A stretch of DNA of 10,712 bases, taken from positions 1-10,712 of the forward strand of contig CAYNOQ010000087.1 in assembly GCA_964398855.1 (NCBI GenBank). Direction: 5' to 3'. Each line of letters opens with the position of its first letter. The stretch's first letter is position 1. Below are positions 5,667 through 10,712 of the stretch, in pieces. The notes below the pieces were generated by a model. It made no database searches and was not told where the DNA came from. It was given only the letters and a program-made list of their open reading frames with translations. The position numbers and the translations under genes are program-made. This DNA comes from Mariniphaga sp964398855. Lineage in GTDB: Bacteria; Bacteroidota; Bacteroidia; Bacteroidales; Prolixibacteraceae.

Positions 5667-6659
5667 CTACATTTTCACTTCTAAATCAAAAGATAAAAAC
5701 CGATCTTTTGCGGAATTCGTTTCACGGGAGAGCCGGTCGCGGTAGTTGAGCGCCATGCAAATTTTGGGAATTGGCCTGAACTGTATTCCTGCCACAATCG
5801 CTTCGCCGTCTTTTGCCAGCTGCCAGGGTGCTGTTTCGCCTTTCGGGATATTGGAGTCAATTTTATCGAAACGGGCAAAAAGCTGATATTTTTCCGTGAG
5901 ATTGTATTTTCCGTAAAACGACCAGGCTTGAATATTTCTGTCGGCAAGCCAGCCCTGATTTTGCCGCAGGACAAACTCGGCGGCAAGATTCCATTTTCCG
6001 CGAAAATCGTAGGAAGTAAATGCCAGCAGCGTGGTTTCTGAAATTTTGTTGTGCGTAATGTCATAGACAAAACGCGAAGTGAAATTTCGGGGAGCTTTGA
6101 TTGTTGTGCCAAAACTGTATTTGAAAATGTCATCCATTTGCAGGCTTTGGTAGCCTTCGCCGTTCATTATCGTGAAATTGGCATCAATAAATTCATTGAA
6201 TTTATAGTGAAAATTGACACCCAAATCTGCCGAATATCCCAACTTGTGCTCATCGGCAATGGTTTTCATCAGGTAGCGTCTTTCCCAGACAGTTTCCTGT
6301 AACTTGAACTGTTTCAGGCTGATCATTCCAAATTCAATGGCAAGTTTTTGATGCGAATATCTCAGGTAGGCATTTTTGAAAAAGGCATATCTTTTCAGGT
6401 TTGAATTTAGGGGAAGATCGTTTGCACTACCAATATCGAGATTGATTCTTGCAAAAAACTCCGGCGAAAAAGTGTATTCATATCCCAGATATCCGCGCAC
6501 CAGCTCAAAAGCCGCCTGATTGGCAGCGTTGCCGGAAAAGCCGCGGAACGCTCTTGCATAAATGGTTGCAAAAGGTTTTCCCGAGGGCTCAGGTTCTTCC
6601 TGAGAAAAGCCGTGCAGGGACAGAAACAGAAAAATTAAAAAGAGCAGCTTCAATCGCAT
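5667..6659 (-). CDS. Outer-membrane porin-like beta-barrel protein
   Basis: The 330-aa product starts with a Sec signal peptide (MRLKLLFLIFLFLSLHGFSQ, cleavage after FSQ probable). The rest alternates short aromatic-rich beta strands with turns, for example GYLGYEYTFSPEFFARINLDIG, AYLRYSHQKLAIEFGM and WSFYGKYNLTEKYQLFARFDK in separate segments. This pattern fits Bacteroidota porins of the phosphate-selective O/P or related 16-stranded type. No TonB box or plug domain is seen. The last residue is Met rather than the classic Phe, although FLSFDLEVKM is strand-like. It is probably a passive outer-membrane channel, and no substrate can be named. It is divergent from the sugar epimerase-like gene, with 275 bases between the starts. 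Confidence 0.75.
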   Translation of the reverse strand: MRLKLLFLIFLFLSLHGFSQEEPEPSGKPFATIYARAFRGFSGNAANQAAFELVRGYLGYEYTFSPEFFARINLDIGSANDLPLNSNLKRYAFFKNAYLRYSHQKLAIEFGMISLKQFKLQETVWERRYLMKTIADEHKLGYSADLGVNFHYKFNEFIDANFTIMNGEGYQSLQMDDIFKYSFGTTIKAPRNFTSRFVYDITHNKISETTLLAFTSYDFRGKWNLAAEFVLRQNQGWLADRNIQAWSFYGKYNLTEKYQLFARFDKIDSNIPKGETAPWQLAKDGEAIVAGIQFRPIPKICMALNYRDRLSRETNSAKDRFLSFDLEVKM

Positions 6660-6684
6660 TCAATCCGTGTTTTCGTTAAAAACG

Positions 6685-6692
6685 CAAATATA
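6685..6692 (-). promoter_or_regulatory. -7 promoter element for the porin-like gene
   Basis: The minus strand reads TATATTTG, an exact TAnnTTTG match, 25 bases before the ATG at 6659. The -33 element is not clear. Confidence 0.55.
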
Positions 6693-6934
6693 GAGTAATC
6701 TTGCAGAAATTCTGAGCATGCAGCGGAGATTGGCAGAATTGATTGTTCGGGATTCCTAACGTCCCGGCTCCTTTGGGTGAAAAACTCCTGATTTCATTAT
6801 TCCCGGCGCTTTTCTTTTGCTTCTTTGAGCTTAAAAAATTCGGAAAATTCATTTCAAAATTGCAGTTTTGTACTAATTTTAGAAATTCTGGAAAATTCAA
6901 TTTTAATTTTAACATCATCTTATATTCAACAGTT

Positions 6935-7852
6935 ATGAAAATCAGGCAAAACAGGAGAGATTTTTTAAAAGTATCAGCTGCCGGAGCAGTGGGCTTAATG
7001 GCTTTTGGTCCAATGGCTTGCTCGCCCGGCGCAGCAATTGACCGCAAGAGTTTTGGCGTAGGACTGCAACTCTATACCATTCGCGATGCCATGGATGCCG
7101 ATGTGCCCGGCTCACTGAAAAAGCTTTCGGATTTGGGTTATAAAAATCTGGAGCTTGCCAACTACGCCAATGGTAAATTCTACGGATACGAGCCGCTGGA
7201 ATTCAAAAAAATGGTGAATGATCTCGGTATGGATATCATCAGCAGCCACACCAGTGTTGAAGCGGAAGGCATTACATTGGAAAGCGCCCAAAAGATGGCT
7301 GACGACCATGCAATGATTGGCGTGAAGTATTGCGTTCAGCCGTGGGTTGAAGAAGAAGACCGCAACGTGGAAACTTACAAAAAAATGGTTGGCGACTGGA
7401 ATGAAGTGGGGCGTATTATGAAATCGGTGGGCATTCAGTTTGGTTACCATAATCACAATTTCGAGTTTGATAATTTAGACGGCGTGGTTCCTTACTATGA
7501 CATTTTTATGCCGGAAATGGACTCCGACTTGATCACCATGGAAATTGATTTTTTCTGGGCAGCCAAGGCAGGACAGGACCCCATTGATATGTTTAACCGC
7601 TATCCGGGACGCTTCAAACTTTTCCACATGAAAGACATGTTTAAAAATGAAGCGCCCTACTTTGATATTATCAAAGATGACATTGCACCGGTTGGCGCGG
7701 GCGTCATTGATTTTAAACGCATCATGGCAGCCAAAGAGGTAGCCGGAATGGAATACCTGTTTGTGGAAGACGACAATCAGGGCAACGGAAAACCGTTTGA
7801 AGCGCTGGAAATTAGCATCCATAACCTGACAACCGATATTCTGAAAGGCTAA
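6935..7852 (+). CDS. Sugar phosphate isomerase/epimerase-like TIM-barrel protein, Tat-exported
   Basis: The 305-aa protein begins with a Tat signal (RQNRRDFLKVSAAGAVGLMAFG), with Cys29 as a possible but non-canonical lipidation site. The TIM barrel follows: GVGLQLYTIRDAM (41-53), SSHTS (His105), YHNHNFEF (171-178), MEIDFFWAAKAGQDP (Asp205), FHMKDM (His231, Asp234) and VEDD (Glu278). These match the metal-binding face of the xylose isomerase-like AP_endonuc_2 superfamily. The substrate is unknown; exported relatives in Bacteroidota act with Gfo/Idh/MocA oxidoreductases on modified sugars. An in-frame ATG 192 bases upstream (6743) is rejected because it would bury the Tat signal in the middle of the protein. 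The gene ends 19 bases before a strong terminator, so transcription is probably monocistronic. Confidence 0.9.
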   Translation: MKIRQNRRDFLKVSAAGAVGLMAFGPMACSPGAAIDRKSFGVGLQLYTIRDAMDADVPGSLKKLSDLGYKNLELANYANGKFYGYEPLEFKKMVNDLGMDIISSHTSVEAEGITLESAQKMADDHAMIGVKYCVQPWVEEEDRNVETYKKMVGDWNEVGRIMKSVGIQFGYHNHNFEFDNLDGVVPYYDIFMPEMDSDLITMEIDFFWAAKAGQDPIDMFNRYPGRFKLFHMKDMFKNEAPYFDIIKDDIAPVGAGVIDFKRIMAAKEVAGMEYLFVEDDNQGNGKPFEALEISIHNLTTDILKG

Positions 7853-7871
7853 AAGAGGTTGTGTTTTGTTT

Positions 7872-7911
7872 AAAAAAGAGCTTTTTGCAGTTTTACAAAA
7901 AGCTCTTTTTT
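7872..7911 (+). terminator. Intrinsic terminator after the sugar epimerase-like gene
   Basis: A 16-bp perfect stem (7872-7887 with 7896-7911) encloses the loop CAGTTTTA. The core is GAGCTTTTTG / CAAAAAGCTC, with an A-run before and a T-run after, so it could stop transcription from either side. It starts 20 bases after the stop codon. Confidence 0.93.
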
Positions 7912-8173
7912 AAAGTGTAATTTCATTTTGAAAAGCATGTAAAAAGTCTAATTTTTTGGAGTTTCTATTCAAAACAGAAGTTTTCTTTGCCGGAAGGCTT
8001 ACCAATTTCAAAAAATCTTGTGTGTCCGGCACATATTAGAGAATCCGGCGAGCCTGTTGATTCATCAATCCAATTTATTAATTATAGGGATATTCCATTT
8101 TTAAAAGTGGCTGAAATCTGTTATCTTTGCATACAGAAAACTAAAAATTATTAATTATTTAAAAGCACTAAGT
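7912..8173. other. Intergenic region upstream of dps
   Basis: Apart from the promoter at 8122-8129 this region shows no credible reading frame and no strong hairpin. It is AT-rich near dps, as expected for a regulated upstream region. I see no recognisable OxyR or Fur-type operator. Confidence 0.5.
8122..8129 (+). promoter_or_regulatory. -7 promoter element for dps
   Basis: TATCTTTG matches TAnnTTTG exactly and is followed by CATA, where initiation is plausible. The leader to the ATG at 8174 would be roughly 35-40 bases. An AT-rich TTTTTAAAAG block sits near the -33 position. Confidence 0.6.
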
Positions 8174-8641
8174 ATGAGAACTTTAGATTTTACAGGATTG
8201 TCAAATGTTCAGGATTTAGTAACCGGCTTGCAACAACTTTTAGCTGATTTTCAGATACATTACACCAATCTGCGCGGATTTCACTGGAATATAAAAGGAA
8301 AAGACTTTTATCTGCTGCATGAGAAATTTGAAGAGATGTATGATGACGCCGCAGAAAAAGTGGACGAAATTGCAGAGCGGATTCTGATGCTTGGCGAGAC
8401 GCCGATCCACCGGTTTACAGATTATCTGAAAGTCAACAAGGTGAAAGAGACGGGAGTAGTTACTGGTGGCGAAGAAGCAGTAAAACTGATTCTGGACAGC
8501 TACAAGCAGCTGATTGCATCAGAAAGAGCCTTGATTGAAAAAGCAGGAGAAATTGACGACGAAGCAACCATTGCACTGATGAGCGACTACATCTCCGAGC
8601 AGGAAAAAGAGGTGTGGATGCTTACTTCTTACCTTAGTTAA
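8174..8641 (+). CDS. dps: Dps family ferritin-like protein
   Basis: This is a 155-aa four-helix protein with the Dps signature. HWNIKGKDFYLLHEKFEEMYDDAAEKVDEIAERI falls at residues 37-70 and is described here by its ligands: His37, His49, Glu53, Asp64 and Glu68. Their spacing (12, 16, 27 and 31 from the first His) equals the intersubunit ferroxidase site of E. coli Dps. Family members form 12-subunit shells that oxidise and store iron using peroxide, and some coat DNA. The N-terminal tail is short and not lysine-rich, so DNA binding by the tail is not evident. The gene has its own -7 element and a following terminator, so it is probably a single-gene unit induced by oxidative stress or starvation, as is usual for the family. 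Confidence 0.95.
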   Translation: MRTLDFTGLSNVQDLVTGLQQLLADFQIHYTNLRGFHWNIKGKDFYLLHEKFEEMYDDAAEKVDEIAERILMLGETPIHRFTDYLKVNKVKETGVVTGGEEAVKLILDSYKQLIASERALIEKAGEIDDEATIALMSDYISEQEKEVWMLTSYLS

Positions 8642-8723
8642 ATCCGCAACTTTCTGAAAATCCGCGGTTAAGGCAACCGTTTTAAGTTTTTTTGTAACGT
8701 CACAATAAATAACTTTAAATTTT

Positions 8724-8760
8724 AAAACGAAGAAAATCGTTTCGGTTTTCTTCGTTTTGT
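8724..8760 (+). terminator. Intrinsic terminator after dps
   Basis: AAAACGAAGAAAA (8724-8736) pairs perfectly with TTTTCTTCGTTTT (8746-8758). The loop side can extend the stem by three more pairs, leaving a TTT loop. The T-rich end at 8755-8765 suits termination. It begins 82 bases after the dps stop. Confidence 0.88.
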
Positions 8761-8791
8761 TTTTAAATGCCTATCCGTATGGTTTCACATG
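8761..8791 (+). repeat. Dispersed repeat head, copy 2
   Basis: Twenty-seven of 31 bases are identical to 205-235. Here it runs directly out of the dps terminator and into the first GCTGGCRCGGTTTTG module at 8791. Confidence 0.65.
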
Positions 8792-8988
8792 CTGGCACGG
8801 TTTTGCAAAAGCAAAAAGTTTGTTGATTATCAACGAAAACGCTGAAGATTTAATCTGCCCTTTCAGGGCGCATTTTACTTTTTATTTCTTTATCCCAAGG
8901 CGTTGCCATTGGGCTGAATTGATTTGCCCTTTCAGGGCGTTTCTTGTTTTACGTTAACCTGAATGTCCGTGTTATACCTTACTTTCCG

Positions 8989-9022
8989 ATTCTTCGGGCT
9001 GAAAGCCCGGCTTATTTCAGCC
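8989..9022 (+). repeat. 34-base perfect direct repeat, copy 1
   Basis: Identical base for base to 10399-10432 and in the same orientation. It contains the CGGGCTGAAAGCCCG hairpin followed by GCTTATTTCAGCC. Confidence 0.95.
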
Positions 9023-9037
9023 TAATGGCAACGCCCC

Positions 9038-9081
9038 GGGTTACAGATGTGGTTGACGTTGCGCCCTGAAAGGGCAGGTTA
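9038..9081 (+). repeat. 44-base direct repeat, copy 1
   Basis: Matches 10477-10520 at 41 of 44 positions. It begins GGGTTACAGATG, contains GTTGACGTT and ends with the CGCCCTGAAAGGGCAG hairpin. Confidence 0.92.
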
Positions 9082-9100
9082 GGTAGAAGAGCAGATTCTC

Positions 9101-9447
9101 GCTGGCGCGGTTTTGTAAACCGTGCCTTGCTTTGCAAAAGCAAGAAACACTGCGCAAGGGGCAGAAACTGTTATTTCATATTTTTATGAAAATGAATTGG
9201 AGACAAGGAATAACAGATTCTTGCCCTGCTGGGCAAGGCATAAATTGCAAATTTGCGCCAGCGGGGGGGATGGGGCATTTCGCGTATTTGCCTCTTAAAC
9301 CTGTCAGCGTCGTCAGACCTGACAGCGTTTACAAACTCTTGCCTTGCCCACCCCCTTTTCCCCAACCATAGAGGGAGGGGATGGTCAGACAACAATGTGC
9401 TAATTATTTTCTTTTTTTCTCCCCTCCTTAGGAGGGGTTAGGGGAGG
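9101..9447. repeat. Further mosaic of short inverted and direct repeats before the SDR gene
   Basis: GCTGGCGC at 9101 has its inverse GCGCCAGC at 9255-9262. In the copy at 10431-10479 the same arms are only about 23 bases apart, so this copy seems to contain inserted sequence. Within it are the hairpins CTTGCCC/GGGCAAG (9220-9237), CTGTCAG/CTGACAG (9301-9325) and CCCCTCC/GGAGGGG (9421-9437). The module at 9341-9367 (GCCTTGCCCACCCCC and on) recurs at 10326-10351 and 10531-10556. No gene is supported here. Confidence 0.8.
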
Positions 9448-9458
9448 CTTCTCCCTAC

Positions 9459-10217
9459 CTATTTTCTGTTAAAATCCCTTGAGAATGCCTGTGCAGCCGG
9501 CATAACCAATATGTTATCAATATTTACATGTGCCGGTCTGCTAACCACAAAAAGAATGGTTTCTGCAATGTCTTCTGCATAGAGCGGTATGAATCCTTCA
9601 TAAACCTTATCAGCCCGTTCTTTATCTCCTTTGAAGCGAACCAATGAAAACTCAGTATTGACCGCTCCCGGTGCCACTGATGTAACTTTGATTCCGTGCT
9701 GCAATAAATCGAGACGCATCCCTTTCGTAAGCGATTCCACTGCATGTTTTGTTGCACAATACACATTTCCGGATGGGTAAGTCTCCTTTCCTGCAATTGA
9801 TGAAATGTTGATGATATGCCCCTCTCCTCTTTTTGCCATATCCGCTGAGATCGCCCGACTGATATAGAGTAACCCTTTTATATTGGTATCGATCATCTGT
9901 TCCCAGTCATCAATATTTCCTTCATCAATGGCGCTCAACCCTGCCGCAAGACCGGCGTTATTTATGAGAATGTCAATATTCTCCCACTCTGCAGGGAGAG
10001 TTTCGATAGCATTTGTTGTCTCCTGCCGGTTTCTGATGTCAAAATTGAGTGTCAGAACCCTGATATCGCTTTCGGATTCAATTTTCTCCTTGAGATTTTC
10101 CAGTTTTTCGGATCTTCTGCCGGTCAGTATCAAGTCAAATTTATGCTGTGCAAGCAGCAATGCAGTCGCCTCGCCAATTCCTGATGTGGCACCTGTTATT
10201 AAAACTATTTTATTCAT
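9459..10217 (-). CDS. Short-chain dehydrogenase/reductase, YdfG-like
   Basis: This is a 252-aa classical SDR. It has TGATSGIG at residues 8-15 for dinucleotide binding, GRR (33-35) favouring NADP(H), NNAG (86-89), Asn112, and the catalytic set Ser140, Tyr153 and Lys157 in NISSIAG and YCATK. The 13-residue gap from Ser to Tyr matches E. coli YdfG. The end, PLYAEDIAETILFVVSRP then HVNIDNILVMPAAQA, is the hallmark of the YdfG group. Those enzymes oxidise L-allo-threonine, serine and 3-hydroxy acids, or reduce malonic semialdehyde. Exact substrate here is an inference. The protein is cytoplasmic, complete and of normal length. The gene stands alone between two repeat-rich regions and has its own -7 element. 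Confidence 0.92.
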   Translation of the reverse strand: MNKIVLITGATSGIGEATALLLAQHKFDLILTGRRSEKLENLKEKIESESDIRVLTLNFDIRNRQETTNAIETLPAEWENIDILINNAGLAAGLSAIDEGNIDDWEQMIDTNIKGLLYISRAISADMAKRGEGHIINISSIAGKETYPSGNVYCATKHAVESLTKGMRLDLLQHGIKVTSVAPGAVNTEFSLVRFKGDKERADKVYEGFIPLYAEDIAETILFVVSRPAHVNIDNILVMPAAQAFSRDFNRK

Positions 10218-10239
10218 TGTTATTTAATTGAGTGATAAA

Positions 10240-10247
10240 CAAAGATA
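10240..10247 (-). promoter_or_regulatory. -7 promoter element for the SDR gene
   Basis: The minus strand reads TATCTTTG, an exact TAnnTTTG match, 22 bases before the ATG at 10217. No clear -33 TTTG is visible. Confidence 0.6.
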
Positions 10248-10317
10248 GGAATATCCAAATGAAGCCGGAAATATGTGATTTGCTTTTCTGAAATTTAACT
10301 TGGGGTCAGCGTTACAG

Positions 10318-10556
10318 ACCTACCTGCCCTGCCTATCCCTTTTCCCCAACCCTATAGGGAGGGGATGGGGCATTTGCTTGTTTCGTAGTTATTTTTTTAT
10401 TCTTCGGGCTGAAAGCCCGGCTTATTTCAGCCCCCGCTGGCGCGGTTTTGCAAAACCTGTGCATTTGCGCCAGCGGGGGTTACAGATGCAGTTGACGTTT
10501 CGCCCTGAAAGGGCAGGTTATAAACTACCTGCCTTGCCCATCCCTTTTCTCCAACC
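10318..10556. repeat. Mosaic repeat block, second copy, on the other side of the SDR gene
   Basis: The order is as follows. A CCTTTTCCCCAACC module lies at 10326-10351 and runs into the palindrome CCCTATAGGG (10350-10359). GGGGATGGGGCATTT at 10361-10375 is identical to 9266-9280. Then come the 34-base repeat (10399-10432), a perfect 13-bp inverted repeat (10431-10443 with 10467-10479) around the palindrome GGTTTTGCAAAACC (10444-10457), the 44-base repeat (10477-10520), and a third module copy (10531-10556). All share orientation with the copies at 8989-9367. Confidence 0.9.
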
Positions 10557-10597
10557 TCGTATGTTTGCATTTAGTTTTTAATTTATAGAAAAAACAA

Positions 10598-10605
10598 GAA
10601 CTTTG
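10598..10605 (+). promoter_or_regulatory. Candidate promoter at the right end
   Basis: GAACTTTG matches TAnnTTTG at seven of eight positions and is followed by CATAAATA. A T-rich stretch lies about 19 bases upstream near the -33 position. What it drives continues past the window edge. Confidence 0.35.
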
Positions 10606-10621
10606 CATAAATAAAAGAAAG

Positions 10622-10696
10622 TAAGTATGGGAATAGTAATACCAACCTTGATAACAAAATTTGTATATCGCTACTAAGAATTTACTCCCATACTTA
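10622..10696 (+). other. Long-range inverted repeat, possible structured RNA or mRNA leader
   Basis: TAAGTATGGGA (10622-10632) is the exact reverse complement of TCCCATACTTA (10686-10696), and TAGTA (10634-10638) can pair with TACTA (10672-10676) inside it. The stem begins about 17 bases after a promoter-like site. A 16-codon frame (10627-10677) lies within it but has no supporting feature. It may be the 5' part of a small RNA or a leader of a gene beyond the window; I do not recognise a known family. Confidence 0.35.
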
Positions 10697-10712
10697 TCTC
10701 TTTCCGCGAGTC

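Larger units (their letters stand above)
8791..9126. repeat. Nested palindromic repeat block
   Basis: Several inverted repeats are nested around a shared centre. The outer pair is GGCACGGTTT (8794-8803) with AAACCGTGCC (9117-9126). Next is the 16-base CTGCCCTTTCAGGGCG (8855-8870) with its exact reverse complement at 9062-9077. Inside lies a 20-base pair at 8899-8918 and 9016-9035 with one mismatch (GGCGTTGCCATT with AATGGCAACGCC). The innermost is the small hairpin CGGGCT-GAA-AGCCCG at 8995-9009. An extra GCCCT-TTC-AGGGC hairpin sits at 8926-8938. No coding sequence fits. Confidence 0.88.

Noticed and set aside
6743..6934. N-terminal extension of the sugar epimerase-like protein
   Set aside because: It would place 64 low-complexity residues ahead of a clear Tat signal peptide.
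9421..9437. CCCCTCC-TTA-GGAGGGG hairpin as terminator of the SDR gene
   Set aside because: On the SDR strand the stem is followed by an A-run, not a T-run; a similar sequence is part of the repeat mosaic.
8757..9441. Several 60-80-aa open frames between dps and the SDR gene
   Set aside because: All are translations of the palindromic repeats and none shows a domain or a plausible start.
8761..10556. Composite transposon around the SDR gene
   Set aside because: The flanking repeats contain no transposase frame and no target-site duplication could be found.
10627..10677. 16-codon open frame inside the right-end stem
   Set aside because: It is too short to support without conservation, and it overlaps a structure that explains the sequence equally well.

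Overview
The window looks like a chromosomal stretch from a Bacteroidota bacterium, probably a Bacteroidales/Marinilabiliales-type saccharolytic environmental lineage. The clues are lipoprotein signals on secreted glycan-active proteins, a GH92 glycosidase, the near absence of Shine-Dalgarno sequences, and several exact matches to the Bacteroidota -7 promoter element TAnnTTTG just upstream of start codons. This placement comes from gene content only; no rRNA or marker gene is present.

Left third (1-3814): the 3' end of a Gfo/Idh/MocA-type oxidoreductase, a pair of strong hairpins, a short ceramidase-like lipoprotein that appears to have lost the middle of the protein, and an intact GH92 alpha-mannosidase-type lipoprotein. 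A minus-strand 134-aa protein resembling only the N-terminal part of a Bacteroidota AAA-ATPase converges on GH92.

Middle (3885-5022): a degenerate array of imperfect palindromes built from CACAGAG/CTCTGTG heptamers at about 10-base spacing. It is interrupted by a 100-N assembly gap and by a GxxExxY-family gene (small PDDEXK-like protein). A DEDDh 3'-5' exonuclease gene lies just beyond the array. This repeat-plus-nuclease arrangement is the most intriguing part of the window.

Right half (5053-10712): the exonuclease, an outer-membrane porin-like beta-barrel protein, a divergent Tat-exported sugar isomerase/epimerase-like TIM-barrel protein with a textbook terminator, a Dps ferritin-like protein with its own promoter and terminator, and a YdfG-like short-chain dehydrogenase. 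The dehydrogenase is flanked on both sides by a mosaic of GC-rich palindromic repeat modules (8761-9447 and 10318-10556), some of which are also related to sequence near position 205. The window ends in a promoter-like site followed by an inverted repeat, possibly an RNA gene or an mRNA leader.

The oxidoreductase, ceramidase-like remnant, GH92 enzyme, porin and sugar epimerase-like protein suggest glycan/sugar metabolism. They do not form one operon: each intact gene seems to have its own promoter.
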